Shown: positions 1-10,805, numbered from the stretch's first letter. The stretch: DNA of 64,000 nt from Branchinecta lynchi (GCA_023053575.1 JAKZAP010000019.1:2108001-2172000), one strand, 5' to 3'. Made by a program: numbers and translations. The notes: generated from the letters alone by a model not told the origin.

Positions 1-1753
1 ATCGGATTTGAATGAAGCTTGTCAAGTGGAAAGAGCTACCGTCTCAGATGTTTGATTAAATCCAGACCTGATCCGATACTTATGGGGGAGTTGGAGGGGA
101 TTTATTATTGGATGGGAATTCCGGTAATAACAAGTTAGGATACTTCCAGATGTGGTAAGGACGATGAAACTTGGCAAGCATATTAGCGACCGAACCAACT
201 AGACTTCCGGGCCCGAAAATGCCCTAGGAAAACTTCCGTTCCTGGATCCATCTATTTGGGGGGGGGGGTGTAAGGCCAGAATCCGGAAATATTGACTTCC
301 GTAGGTTGCCAGCGGGTTCTCCGATTCAAGTGAAACTTCATGGGTGATAAAAACTGATGACCTAGGTATGCAAAACTTGTGTCTGAACCACACGCGGCCA
401 TGGTCGGGGGAGTTGGAGGGGGGGGGGGAACTTTTTGACATGCATAAAGCAAGGCAGAAGCGGCAGCGCTTCTCGAGAATCACGGACTTGCTCCCCGACC
501 AAGTCCGTGCTTCCCTGCAAGATGCTGCAGCGCTACCGCTTCAACCAAGAAGAAAGTGAATCCAAGAACGCATATTATGCAAAAGCAAAGAAGTGCTGCA
601 GCAGCGATGCGGCAGCGCTATTGCAACAAGAACGAGGCTCTGGCAATACTGCAACGGAAGGAGGATCATGGAGCGGGAACCGAAAATTTACAGATATGCT
701 CTGATTCGATTCAAACTTGATGTCCGAGTCGTATTCGGCAACAGTGGGGGGAGGGGGGGGGGGGGGTACTAGAAGCTTGGTGGCTCTCATAGTGGTCAAA
801 CGATTGGAGCGATTTGAACGAAACTAGGAAAGTAGACAGGTCAAATGACGTAAATGGTATATTTTAGGGTCCGAACCGGATCCGAGCACGGTGGGGGGGG
901 GGGGGGGGTGAAATTCCCCGAAAAATTGATAGATGATCCATCTGTGTGTACTAACCAGATTCAGCCGCGGTAGGGGGAGTTGGGGGGGGTGAAATAGTGT
1001 GGCACGTCCCGGGATCAACCGAGTAGATCTAAACTTGGAAGGTAGAAAAGTCACTCGCTCTAGATGATTCGAGGCGATACCAGAAATGCTCAGACTCGAC
1101 TGAAACTAGATATCCTATTTGTAGGTCCGGAACTAGGGTGGTTAAAGAGGGTATTTTGTGACGGTCTCTCTACTTTCCCTTGTTCGACTAAGGGTCATTC
1201 GACCCTTAGTCGAATACGCTTGTCCGGTTTGGCACTTTGCTCTTACCCAATGTGAAACTGATAAAATAGAGCGATTTCAGAAGAGGTCGCTGCAAATTCT
1301 CTATGGCGGCTCCCCCCTACCATACTCTTTTTACCTCAAAAACTTTAAAATTGAATCCCTTTCTTCCTGCCGCGAAAAACTATGCCGTAACTTTGGCTCC
1401 TCCCTTCTCCAGCACCCCATGTACCGTTCATTTCTTACCCCACCCCTTGTTCCTGTAAGATCTCGTCCCCCCCCCCCCCCCCCGAGAAGTGGCTAAGAAG
1501 GTTCCCAAACTGACCTGTAGACCTGTAGAAGCTTTATGTCGAGCTTCGTAAAGCAGTATAATGACCTTTAGCATTTTTTGCCCTGTTATTTTTTTTCTGT
1601 TGACAACTTATTTTATTTTTGTTTATGAAGAAAAAACATCGTATTTGGGCCCTGCCCACGAGAGATATGTTTTGCTTTATTGTCAAATAAATTGAAAGAA
1701 AATCTTGGAGCACCTACTCGTAACAAGTGCCATATGCGCTCGTAGCTCTTGTT
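1..1753 (+). mobile_element. Minisatellite-bearing hairpin-ended element, copy 1 (5' end off window)
   Basis: G-run-rich units with phrases such as GTGAAACTTCATGGGTGAT and CGGATCCG are collinear with 58400-59220 of copy 2. The right end (ACTCGTAACAAGTGCC then a GAGC/GCTC hairpin and CTCTTGTT at 1746-1753) is the same terminus as in copies 2 and 3. The element is split by a truncated LINE (1180-1708). About 435-700 holds a GC-rich segment not matched in copy 2. The layout (short subterminal repeat, central tandem repeats, 3' hairpin) fits Helentron-associated/DINE/pearl elements. The class is inferred. Confidence 0.7.
1180..1708 (+). mobile_element. 5'-truncated LINE inserted in minisatellite element
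   Basis: A reverse-transcriptase C-terminal tail reads VIRPLVEYACPVWHFALT and ERFQKRSLQILYGGSPLPY up to about 1496, followed by a 3' UTR containing ATCGTATTTGGGCCCTGCCC and ending AAATAAATTGAAAG. The same 3' UTR recurs at 33660-33861. Comparing the flanks with copy 2 (CTACTTTC..TTGTACAGC..CTACTCG) places both junctions to within a few bases. The first bases form a perfect 14-bp inverted repeat with a 4-nt loop (1183-1214). Confidence 0.8.
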
Positions 1754-1849
1754 GAATGTCTGTGGTGGTTCGCTGTTGATTGTTGGAAGCCGCCGCAAAA
1801 AACAAGGAAGGGCAGAATCCTGTTCTTGGGGTTTTCTTCTTCTTCTTCC

Positions 1850-2188
1850 TCAAGACAGGAGCCCTGTTTTGGGTAAGGCAGGAGCTTTGTTTTGATTGAC
1901 AATGAAAGTGCAGTAGCCTTGCTGCAGCGACGTTAGCCTCATTACAAACAAGTCTCCAACTAGTAAAACTTGCTTAATACCGTTTACGAACAAAGCTCCA
2001 ACTTCCCCAAAGGGGAAGGGGGTGAACGGTACGACTGAAATCCGATGTAAGCCTTGGAGAGACCATGAACCTTTGATGATATTAATTTCTAAATAAACAG
2101 TTAAATCAGAATGTTCGGTGAGTCTTCCAGTAGCATTGATATTCCGGTTGTAGTCTGTGCTGGAACGGGCTTCAATGACAAAACCCAC
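1850..2188 (-). other. Unidentified 112-codon open frame
   Basis: A minus-strand open frame with non-repetitive, protein-like composition (for example LTVYLEINIIKGSWSLQG). No family was recognised, no splice or promoter context supports it, and the surroundings are repeat debris. It may be a fragment of a mobile-element protein or chance. Confidence 0.12.
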
Positions 2189-2289
2189 CGGATATGATTG
2201 AGGGATCGATTAGGAAGAAATAATATTTTTACTTGAGGCAAATACCAATAGCTTACAAGAACCGATTGTGTAGGTAATGTAGCGTCTAC

Positions 2290-2450
2290 GGGCAAGAAAT
2301 CCCGTCGAGTAGAAAGGAATTCCGGTTGACTTGAAAGGATTCCGTTCGTGAAGACGACTAGGAAAAAAGTCTAGCGGGACGAGATTCCTTTCATGATGAA
2401 AGGAATCCCAGTCTACTTAAAAGGAATCTCATTGGCGGCGCTGGTAAAAA
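2290..2450. repeat. AAAGGAATCC repeats with 25-bp palindrome
   Basis: AAAGGAAT or AAAGGATT recurs four to five times. 2383-2407 is a perfect 12-bp inverted repeat around one base (GATTCCTTTCAT / ATGAAAGGAATC). No gene seen in 1760-2900. Confidence 0.6.
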
Positions 2451-2925
2451 AGACAAAAAAAAAGGTCTAGCTAGCTTTGAGAGCAGCAGTCGTCAGTATT
2501 GATGTCATACATGCTCTCAAAACATTTTCTTATTGGCTAGTGGATTTATTTTTGTCGGATTTTGTGGTTTGAAGAATTCTATTTTTTTCCCTCTGCATGT
2601 AAACATAATCTTGTCACCAAAATTGGATTCTTTTCAAGTTTTCTTGTATTTGTAAACGGTGCTTAAAGCCCAAGAAATATTTTCCGTTGGGAAGCCATCG
2701 ACCCTTTGGTCTTGTTTACCCGATGCACGGATTAGACGGGGATTGGAATGAAACAACATTCTCGTTTAATAATTAGGTGTTGTATCAGGTAATGCAGTTA
2801 TGCGATAAAAATAGGTTAATTTTACTATCAACTTCTTGGGAATGTAAATATACCTGATGATAATGGTAAACTTACAAGCACAGAACGACGTCACTAGGTA
2901 TCAGATTGTGAGAATAAATTACGAC

Positions 2926-3110
2926 GCAGTTATCGTGGTATCTGAAACCACGGTCAAAAGTCGTTTTTGCAGATACCATGGTATCTGAAACCACGGTCTA
3001 AAGTAGTTTTTGCAGTTATCGTGGTATCTGATACCACGGCCAAAAGGTGTTTTTGCAGTTATCGTGGTATCTGGCCAGTTATCTTGGTATCTGATATATC
3101 TGAAAAGTCG
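2926..3110. repeat. 43-bp tandem repeat with GATACCATGGTATC palindromes
   Basis: Units starting GCAGTTATCGTGGTATCTG lie at 2926, 2969, 3012 and 3055, a 43-bp period. Each carries inverted GGTATC/GATACC half-sites separated from the next by GTTTTTGCAG. Related single copies occur at 3410-3500, 4326-4339, 8400-8480 and 8800-9130. Confidence 0.8.
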
Positions 3111-3494
3111 TTTCACTTTCATCAAGTTTTGTCAGATTGGTGAGAAAGAAGTTTAACACCTATAGTGTGAACACATGATGAGGATCGGGAGCTTCCGGGC
3201 CGGAACTCCTGCCCGGATTTGCGGCACCATCATCACTTCCATATGGAAAAGTTGAAATTTTTTCAACTTGATGATGAAAGTGTAGGAAATCTGGCCGGGA
3301 AATCCTAATCGTGTGTTCGCACTTTTAGTGCGAAAGAAGAAGAAGAGTGATGAAACTGGATATCAGTTTTTCTTTTGGGATGAGTTCGAAAAGTGTAATT
3401 TCGGCAGTAGTCGTTTTTGCAGAGCAACCGTGTATCAGATACCACGGTAACTGCAAAAACGACTAATTGCAGATCGACTTACTGTGGTAGCAGA

Positions 3495-3690
3495 TACCAT
3501 AAAGAAATAGAAAACCGTGATTTTCGGGTTTTTTTCTTGATCAGCTAGTCATCCCTCTAAGATGATATGCGAGGGATCAGTATCAATTCGGATATTTCGG
3601 TTGCACTTCCGCCAAACCGTCCTCAGCGAAAAAAAAAAAAATAATTAATCCCTCGCACATCATCTTCTGCGATGAGGGGCTTGTAACTTT
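3495..3690 (+). repeat. MITE-like repeat (GAAATAGAAAACCGTGA family), partial
   Basis: Shares GAAATAGAAAACCGTGATTT, GGATATTTCGGTTGCACTTC and CCCTCGCACATCATC with the better preserved copies at 14488-14880 and 39950-40118. A further end lies at 4040-4150 on the other strand. Confidence 0.6.
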
Positions 3691-4149
3691 TGCTAGTTGG
3701 TGTACCTATTAATCCTATTCTTTGTTTCTGGTGTATTTGAATTGAAAACAATTTGATACTATGTCTGTCATGGGGAGATGGACTTGTAAGTAGGAATCAG
3801 TTGCTAGAAGGGGTTCATAAGGGGCTAGAAACTAGTGCAAATTAGTGCACATTTTATTTGATCTCTTTAAATCTGAAGGTAAGAAAATGAGTCTCCATGG
3901 TCCATCACTTTAACTTAGAATTAAGTCTTTGAGGGGTTGACAACTTGAGTGGTAGGGTAAACACTCAAACAAAGAATAGGCGGAACCCAACTGTGAGAAA
4001 AGTCACGGACTTATAAATAACAGTCGGCGATTACACCCTAATCACCTTCCGGGCGAGAGAAAAAAACCTCGAAAGTCATCTTTTTTATTTCTTTCGTAAT
4101 GAATGGTCAGCTTGGCTTCAAACCTTATAACAGACTATAAGGTTTTATA

Positions 4150-4326
4150 ACAGATTCGCTATCCAAAATCATTGGCAACAGAGCCCAACCAGCGCACAAC
4201 CTTCTCCACTGCTTCCTGGCCGAAGATTGAAAATTATGTGTGTTCAAGTGTTTTATTTATTTTGTTCATTTACTCCGCTTTTCCAAAATGGCGGGTTACA
4301 AATAAATTACTTACTTACTTACTTAG
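4150..4326 (+). mobile_element. (TTAC)n-tailed LINE 3' end
   Basis: A short coding remnant ending PAHNLLHCFLAED-stop is followed by the 3' UTR with ACTCCGCTTTTCCAAAATGG, AAATAAATTACTT and repeated TTAC. The family recurs at 7060, 7405(-), 11745, 25612, 26374(-), 46471(-), 54161(-) and 55385. Confidence 0.8.
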
Positions 4327-4392
4327 ATACCATGGTATCTGGAGAAACGCAGCCATTGACAGTCACATATATAACAGTAATTGCCTGTTTAG

Positions 4393-4541
4393 GTATTCTC
4401 TCTGGACTCCCCCGATGGCTTCCAGTGTTACTACAACCCCAACAAAGCCTCGCAGCGAACAGGAGCTATGGAAAGGATGGCGGAGCAGATTGCAACCCTT
4501 TGTGCCACCCTTGGTGAATACCCCGCCGTTCGATACAGAGC
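4393..4541 (+). CDS. STXBP1: Munc18/UNC-18 (STXBP1-like), first exon visible in window
   Basis: Sec1/Munc18 proteins bind syntaxin and template SNARE assembly for vesicle fusion at the plasma membrane. This exon reads from [11 protein letters not shown] through [12 protein letters not shown] to EYPAVRYR, matching the Munc18 stretch around residues 140-192 at the domain 1/2 boundary. The acceptor is a pyrimidine-rich tract ending AG at 4391-4392. The donor is GTAAGT at 4542. The exon has 49 codons plus two bases, and the split Ala codon is completed by the next exon. The N-terminal ~140 residues (domain 1, syntaxin-cradling) are not encoded anywhere upstream in the window, so earlier exons lie off the left edge. 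A LINE tail ends only ~65 bp before the acceptor. The assignment rests on remembered family sequence and is strong because eight exons agree in order and phase. Confidence 0.95.
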
Positions 4542-5454
4542 GTAAGTAGTCCTATATGTGAATACAGAGTCAATTTTTATCTTGCTATAAGCGAGGAGGA
4601 GCTACAAAGTTGGCATGGGACAATTGGCCTTATTCCTGTTCAGCGCTTCCAAGCGGACTAGTTTCTGTTAAACCCCCTATGCCTTACCGCCAGCACTTGG
4701 ATCAGACATGGTTCACAGGCTAGCGAGTGGAAAACCTGTCATCTGTGTTAGTTAGTTAATGCGGATTGCCTTTGGGAGGTTAAGTTTGTTCCCGTTTCAT
4801 CTGGTTTTGAAGATACTGAACCTGGGGGATGTGAATACTCAGTCCAGGGTCCTTCCTTGGACTGAGATCACTTTTCCTCGGTTCTTGTTAGCTTTTATTT
4901 TTATTTTTTATTGTTTGTTTCGCTGGACGTGTCAACGAGTGGTGTTGGGGACCGGGTACTGACGGGGGAATACGTATATTTCCATTTGTATGAATGGCAT
5001 GTAGTGAAGTATAAATGTTGTATTTATTTGAAGAAGTCTTTCCATCCCGTGCATTACGAATTTGTCTTCTCAGCCGGGCTCTGGACATTTTGTTAATTAG
5101 TTTGTAATTAAGAAGAACCTGAACCTGTCCGGCTGTCCCAGATAATGGCAGTTGTGCGTATGTTCCAGCAGCAGAAAGTGAAAGTGACCCACCACCCTAT
5201 GGATTCGTCTTTTTACTATCTCTACACAAGTGTTGGTTTTGAGGCAATGAGGGACTAACAGAAACTAGTCCACTGGGAGCGCTGAACTGTAATAAGGCCA
5301 ATTCAAACGTCTGAGACTCTCAATTACTACAAATTATTGAAGCGAACTTTCCATATGGAATTTTATTTTAAGTTAGGTCTACCAGCACAGACTCTGAAAC
5401 TTTGGTTCCAGCTCCGAACAAATTCATTACCACTCGGTTTTAGAAAAAGGGTGC

Positions 5455-6545
5455 TGGAGAGGAGTTCAAGTACCTAGGTAGCTGGGTTGATTGGGATGGA
5501 GAGATTTCGAGAGAGATAAAACGTAGAATTGGGCAAGCAACGGGTGCCTTCAATAGATTGGAACCTGTTTGGAGAAGCCACAAATTTTCAATGCGACTGA
5601 AACTACGACTCTTCAACAGCAATGTACGCAGTTAAATCAGCCGCTAAAGGAATTAGATATGGCTATTGCAAAATTGTGCCGAACCGTTCGAAGTATAGCA
5701 GACCTGGGCTTGGGAATTTATATACTGCCTTTTGCGCACCATATGTTAACTTCCTTGCTGGATTACATACTATACTCAGAAGAAAGGACTTTCGACGCAT
5801 ACGCTCGACATACTTCAGAAATCTGAGATTTCTTCTCTACCTACCTCGGCGCACACGGAACCGCTACCTGATCCGCCGTTTCTTAATTTCCGACCCATTG
5901 TTGACGCTTGAAGCCCTCTCCTCTAACTTGTGTTCTCCGATTGGAAAATTACCTGTCCACGATCCCATCAACGTGATTTTAAACTAGTGAACCTTTATGG
6001 AAAATATTTGTTGAGTTTTTGCGATTACATTATATTTCTTTATCTTTTTTTACTGCACTTACGCCCTTGGGCAGTGCGTCATAAATTCATTCATTCATTC
6101 ATTCTCGATACTCGTTTACGCAAGTGAATGCAGGAAAATAAACACCCAGCTTGAAAAAAGGATCCTCGCATTTGAAAATATGAGCCTCAGAAGAATCTTG
6201 AATATAAGCTGGCAACAAAAAGTCACCAATGCAGAAATACACAGAAAAACAGGTCAGCCGTCTGTCATCGAGCTACTGAAAAGAAGGCGGTGGACATACC
6301 TGGGACACGTCCTTCGTATGGATGAGAGCCGCCTTCCTCGAACAACCTACCAGGGGAAGCCAGACGGGAGAAGAAAGCGATGCCGCCCCAAAAACACATT
6401 TAGGCGAACGTATGACCGAGATCTGAGGACGGCTGGTACCTCGCTAGTACCTGAATGGGAAGACATTGCCGCTGCGGCATCAATGTGGGACGAATGGAGA
6501 GGCTTTGTCTACGCCCTATGCGCCACCGATGGCTCTGGAGGAACT
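5455..6545 (+). mobile_element. LINE reverse-transcriptase C-terminus interrupted by a second LINE
   Basis: 5455-5625 reads EEFKYLGSWVDWDGEISREI and IGQATGAFNRLEPVW, stopping at LFNSNV. The same protein resumes at about 6112 with ILVYASECRKINTQLEKR, then LRRILNISWQQKV, RRWTYLGHVLRMDESRLP and EWEDIAAAASMWDEWRGFV to about 6545. This is the RRRWTYLGHVLR..GRPK..W.RT C-terminal region found in many invertebrate LINEs. The intervening ~480 bp is another LINE. It is a dead copy with no start and missing upstream RT. Confidence 0.85.
5626..6107 (+). mobile_element. (ATTC)n-tailed LINE fragment nested in the preceding LINE
   Basis: Encodes FRNLRFLLYLPRRTRNRYLI with a stop near 5985, a 3' UTR with CTTACGCCCTTGGGCAGTG, and an ATTCATTCATTCATTC tail. 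The LLYLP..TRN.YLI motif recurs in the fragments at 48915-49060 and 62776-63165. The insertion splits an otherwise continuous reading frame, so it is younger than its host. Confidence 0.85.
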
Positions 6546-6555
6546 AAGGTAACGT

Positions 6556-7018
6556 TTGAGAGGAGGAAAAATAGGGATGTGTTAATCATTGATAATTACA
6601 GGTGTCCTATTTGCCTTATTGGAGAGTACACTGTTGCCCGCCTCCTAGGGCAGTGCCAGGAGTCTCCTCTACCGGATTAGTTTGGGGGAGGGTTGCTCTT
6701 CCCTGGTATATTGACACCGACAAAAGATTTGTCTTATTGGAGAGGACACTGTTGGCCACGTAGTGCCAGGAGTCTCCTCTACCGGATCCGTTTGGGGGAG
6801 GGTTGCTCTTCCCTGATATATTGACATGGACTAAAGATAACGTTATTAAAACGGTGGTAGAATATGTGAGTGAGAAATTAAATGGGAGATAGTTTATGTA
6901 TGTGTAGTAGGATCATTATGTTTTCAATTCATTGATATATTTGTATATCGTGTATATATCAATCTGTGTATGGGCCATTCGAGGCTAAATAAACACTTTT
7001 GTATTCTATTCTATTCAA
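6556..7018 (+). mobile_element. LINE 3' end with duplicated zinc-knuckle segment and TATTC tail
   Basis: CPICLIGEYTVARLLGQC resembles the C-terminal CX2CX8HX4C knuckle of LINE ORF2, with His replaced by Arg. A second ~115-bp direct copy at 6732 restores the His but loses the last Cys. The 3' end GGCTAAATAAACACTTTTG is followed by TATTC repeats at 6999-7017. Confidence 0.65.
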
Positions 7019-7059
7019 ATATATTTCGCTCTGGTGTCGCGCATGTTCTTCGGAAGGAG

Positions 7060-7378
7060 TTGCAAAAGATGAAAAAGTGCCATTTTAAGTATGCAAAGCA
7101 CCTGCTTTATTTGCCAAAACTATGCCATAGCATGCTAACGAAGCAGTTCCACGTTAAAGACGACAGCGTCACACTTTTGGAAATTTCGTCGGCTGTGCCA
7201 CAAAAATCCTGGACAACTAGGACTAGCCAGCGATTGACATTCTACACTCTTTTCTGGCCGAAGAATACAAACTTGTATATTGTATTTGTTTTTTTTTTGT
7301 TGTGTTTCATTTAATTTCTTTATGTTATACTCCGCTTTTGAAAATGGCTGGTCAGAAATAAATTACTTTCTTACTTAT
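7060..7378 (+). mobile_element. (TTAC)n-tailed LINE 3' end
   Basis: Reads FKYAKHLLYLPKLCHSML and DDSVTLLEISSAV, then the family 3' UTR (ACTCCGCTTTTGAAAATGGC, AAATAAATTACTTTC). The coding part is degraded. Confidence 0.75.
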
Positions 7379-7404
7379 ATACGCTGTTATGAGCAAGATC
7401 GTAT

Positions 7405-7465
7405 TGTAAGTAAGTAAGTAATTTATTTGTAACCCGCCATTTTGGAAAAGCGGAAAAGCTTGTAA
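7405..7465 (-). mobile_element. (TTAC)n-tailed LINE, terminal fragment
   Basis: GTAAGTAAGTAAGTAATTTA followed by the reverse complement of the family 3' end (CCGCCATTTTGGAAAAGCGG). About 60 bp only. Confidence 0.7.
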
Positions 7466-7544
7466 AGAGCTACTATTAGAACTGTGATTCTCTTTACTGG
7501 AAAACTTATTGGAGTGGCAATATATTTAAAATATAAACCCTTAA

Positions 7545-7979
7545 AGGACACCTGAATGAAGAGTACCAAGTATCATCCCTATGACTTCCGTTAACATTGC
7601 CTGCAGAAAGCCCAATCCAAATACGAAATACTTTTTCCAAGATATGATTTTTGCTCCATTTCGCATCTGTCCTTATTTCAGTACCGAAAAATTTTAGAAA
7701 TGAACAAATGTCTACAATCAACCCTTCTTCTGGAATATTTTTTAACCAGTTAAGCCAAAACGTATATCTAGAATAAATTCCAATACGATCCAGCCAGCGC
7801 TGTACAAGATTTGAATGAATTGTGCTTTTTGTCTTGGAGTCTGCATGCGCAAACCTTCAGAAACGAACATCCCTATTCTGAAAACGTCACGCTCAGGAGA
7901 AGAATGCTCTCCGTGGCCATGTCTGTAAATGCATTCTCCGTGGTGTGTTCAAGTATGGTTTCATCGTTCAGGTGTCCTT
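7545..7979. mobile_element. ~435-bp TTAA-site MITE, copy 1
   Basis: Begins AGGACACCTGAA and ends TTCAGGTGTCCT, a 12-bp perfect terminal inverted repeat flanked by TTAA on both sides (7541-7544 and 7980-7983). The interior is nearly identical to the copies at 9502, 25079 and 30187. TTAA targeting suggests a piggyBac-type transposase in trans, though the ends are not the canonical CCC type. Open frames seen inside are shared repeat sequence, not genes. Confidence 0.85.
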
Positions 7980-8166
7980 TAAAAATAGGACAATTTATAC
8001 GTTGAAAAAGCTGTTGGTTTCTAGTCATTGTCACTTTCTCGGGGAAACCGATGTGTTGGATGAGCCAAGGGGTGTAAATTTGTTTTGTTCTCAACAGCTA
8101 CCAGCGACTGGCAATAAAATATTTAACTCATTCATTAATTATTGAGAGACTGTTTTTTTTTTCAAG

Positions 8167-8382
8167 TGATTACGAGAGGAACATCGAACTTGCCCAGCTT
8201 GTCCAGCAAAAACTAGACGCTTACAAGGCCGATGAGCCAACGATGGGTGAAGGACCCGAAAAGGCCCGTTCACAGCTGCTCATTATTGACCGAGGCGTCG
8301 ACGGCGTTTCACCGCTCCTACACGAGCTAACGTTTCAAGCCATGGCCTACGACTTGCTACCCATCGAAAATGATGTTTACAA
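8167..8382 (+). CDS. STXBP1: Munc18/UNC-18 exon, start of domain 3
   Basis: Continues the split Ala codon, then reads [46 protein letters not shown] and IENDVYK. These are hallmark Sec1/Munc18 blocks (about residues 192-263 of Munc18-1) at the junction of domains 2 and 3a. The acceptor is a T-run ending CAAG at 8163-8166. The donor GTAAGA begins at 8383. Length 216 = 1 + 71 codons + 2, so the phase joins both neighbours exactly. No frameshift or internal stop. The upstream intron (3.6 kb) carries LINE remnants and a TTAA-site MITE. Confidence 0.97.
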
Positions 8383-8719
8383 GTAAGAATCCTTAGTTGC
8401 GTTTTTGCAGATACCATGGTATCCGATACCACGGCAACTGGATCTGCAATTGGCCGTTTTTGCAGTTACCGACCTATCTGATTCACGGATGCTCTGCAAT
8501 AAACGGCGGTTGCCGAAATTGCACTTTCCAAAGCCATCCCGACAGAAAAACATATCCAGTTACACCACCAATTACCAAACTATTTTCCCACCGATTTGAC
8601 AAAATTTGATGAAAGTGAGGTGACTTTTCAAATACCATGATCAGTTACCACGGTCAGACCATGACCGCGACAACTGGCCAGATACCACAATATTTGCAAG
8701 AATGCCTTTTGACCGTGGT

Positions 8720-9150
8720 ATAGCCGGCTGTCGGTTAGGGTATCTTTGGGTTCTCTTCTGTTTTCTTCTTATTTGCCAGTGGGCGATAACTGCAAGAATG
8801 CCTTCTGACCGTGGTATTAGATACCACGGTAACTGCCAATACGATTTTAGATCGTGGTATCAGATACCATGGTATCTGCAAAAAACGCAACTCTTGTGTC
8901 TCTTATCTCGCTGTTCTTTCTAAGGATATTCCACTCTATTTGTCGTGTTTTGCGTTCTTGGTATAGCCTGCTGTCTGTTAGTATATCTTTGGGTTCTCTT
9001 CTGTTTTCTTCTTATTTGCCAGTGGACGATAACTGCAAGAATGCCTTTTGACCGTGGTTTCAGATACCGTGGTAACTGCGAAAACGATTTTAGACCGTGG
9101 TATCAGATACCATGGTATCTGCAAAAAACGCAACTCTTGTGTCTGATCAC
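8720..9150. repeat. 244-bp tandem duplication containing GGTATC palindromes
   Basis: ATCTTTGGGTTCTCTTCTG occurs at 8741 and 8985, with matching flanks through GCAAAAAACGCAACTCTTGT. Each unit carries a GATACCATGGTATC palindrome (8863-8876, 9106-9119). 8400-8480 holds a related single copy just after the exon ending at 8382. Confidence 0.8.
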
Positions 9151-9501
9151 GGGACCAAACGATGCTCGTCGCTTATTCACAAAAGCCTTCCTTTAACCTT
9201 TAACCTTCGATAGGAAGCGTTTCAAGTGTCATAGAACTACACAGGCTACACATTCTTTCATCGGGTTGGGGAAGTTGGGTCTGGAAGTTTGGTGGTCAAA
9301 TAGAAGCACTGATTGGATCTTCGGTCAATTTGATTTTTTTCGGATTGTTTGTTAACACAAAAAATAATATAATTCCTGAAACAAACTGCATATCCGCCGA
9401 AAGTTAAGCCATGCGGCCTATGGGAGCCAACATACAAGTAAGGAGCTCGTTCAATAATACTTCTTTTTAGAACAAAAGTAAAAAGAAGCATTTTTGTTTA
9501 A

Positions 9502-9941
9502 AGGACACCTGAATGAAGAGTACCAAGTATCATCCCTATCGGTATGACTTCCGTTAAGATCGCTTGCAGAAAACCCAATCAAAATACGAAATAGTGTTTC
9601 CAAGCTATGATTTTTGCTCAGTTTTGCATCTGTCCTTATTTCAGTACCGAACAATTTTAGAAATGAACAAATGTCTCCAGTCAACCGTTCTTCTGGAATA
9701 TTTTTTAACCAGTTAAGCCCAAACGTATATCTAGAAGGAATTCCAATACGATCCGTCCAGCGCTGTACAAGATTTGAATGAATTGCACTTTTTGTCTTGG
9801 AGTCTGCATGTGCAAACCTCCAGAAACGATCATCCCTATTTTTAAAACGTCACGCTCAGGAGAAGAATGCTCTCCGTGGCCATGTCTGTAAATACATTCT
9901 CCATGGTGTGTTCAAGTATGGTTTCATTGTTCCGATGTCCT
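9502..9941. mobile_element. TTAA-site MITE, copy 2
   Basis: Same element as at 7545. TTAA at 9498-9501 and 9942-9945. The right terminal repeat has changes (CCGATGTCCT). Confidence 0.85.
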
Positions 9942-9959
9942 TTAAATACTTTTACAAAT

Positions 9960-10175
9960 ACCAACTCTCAACTACTATCACTTGAAAATGACTCTTTTAG
10001 CTGTTTTTTCAAAGACTGAAGGGATATTGCATTCCTAATACACAGAGGTATTTCATTCCACAGCGCTACTCCTGCATGTCTTATTAAAAACGCCCCTCTT
10101 GGAGTATGCCATGTGATTATCTTTATGTTGTAGTCTTTTATTGCGAGGTTTGTGTCATAAATCCTTTCGATGAAT
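9960..10175 (-). mobile_element. LINE ORF2 C-terminal fragment
   Basis: On the minus strand the frame reads TPRGAFLIRHAGVALWNEIP, LCIRNAISLQSLKKQLKE. This is the R..VALWN.IP..IR....L..FK..LK signature of the last residues of LINE ORF2. No start and no intact tail. Confidence 0.7.
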
Positions 10176-10184
10176 GTTCCTTGA

Positions 10185-10435
10185 GCCCAAGCTGACTTTT
10201 AAACATATATTCAAATGCATACAACGGATACGTGCTTTAGCAGTGATATTTCGGCCCTTCCTGGCAAGGGTCTTCGTCAGGCTGTCGATCTTCAGGATCA
10301 ACTTCGGGGAAGGATAAACCTGCAATTAATAACTGAAGCTTCTACCGACTATAAATATCTAATTCGGGCAAATTACTTTTAAATACCACTGTAGGGAAAA
10401 AACTAGTGCTGAGTTTTAATTTTTGACACGGCCGC
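10185..10435 (-). repeat. Dispersed repeat with CCTGACGA..CCGAAATATC core
   Basis: Member of a family carrying (minus strand) CTGANGAG, a CCCTTG/AAGGG stem and CGAAATAT. Other copies: 21858(+), 22395(+), 28110(-), 29050(-), 30740(+), 39655(-), 40370(-), 49478(+), 51790(-), 61990(+). 10290-10435 is further matched by 20845-20990. Confidence 0.7.
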
Positions 10436-10805
10436 TCTTTTTGCTGCACGATTGTGACGATGATAGATAGATAGATACGTAAATCTTTTTATTCGCCAAA
10501 AACTGATCATGGCTCACGCCAAATTTGTTCAGTATAGTCATGGATATAAATGAACACACACATAATAGGCCTACGCATATCCGAAATAGTAATAATAATA
10601 ATACATTGCAAAACAATAAGGCCACAAAGCCTCTACAAAGTTCTTTTAAAACATTTAGGGGCATACATTTATGTTTGTTTCTGTATTTTGATCAAATTTA
10701 ATTTCAGTAATAACCTCGTTCCACGTAATAACACTCGTTCCACTTTATATATATATACTTTATCCCGCCGTAGTGGATTGTTGAATAGTGCTGCTCTGAT
10801 TTCAG

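Noticed and set aside
199..1054. Several open frames rich in Pro runs (both strands)
   Set aside because: They are translations of G/C homopolymers inside the minisatellite element.
7506..8094. Minus-strand frames conserved with 9451-9684, 25055-25261 and 25413-25655
   Set aside because: Conservation is explained by the shared TTAA-site MITE; no single frame spans the element.
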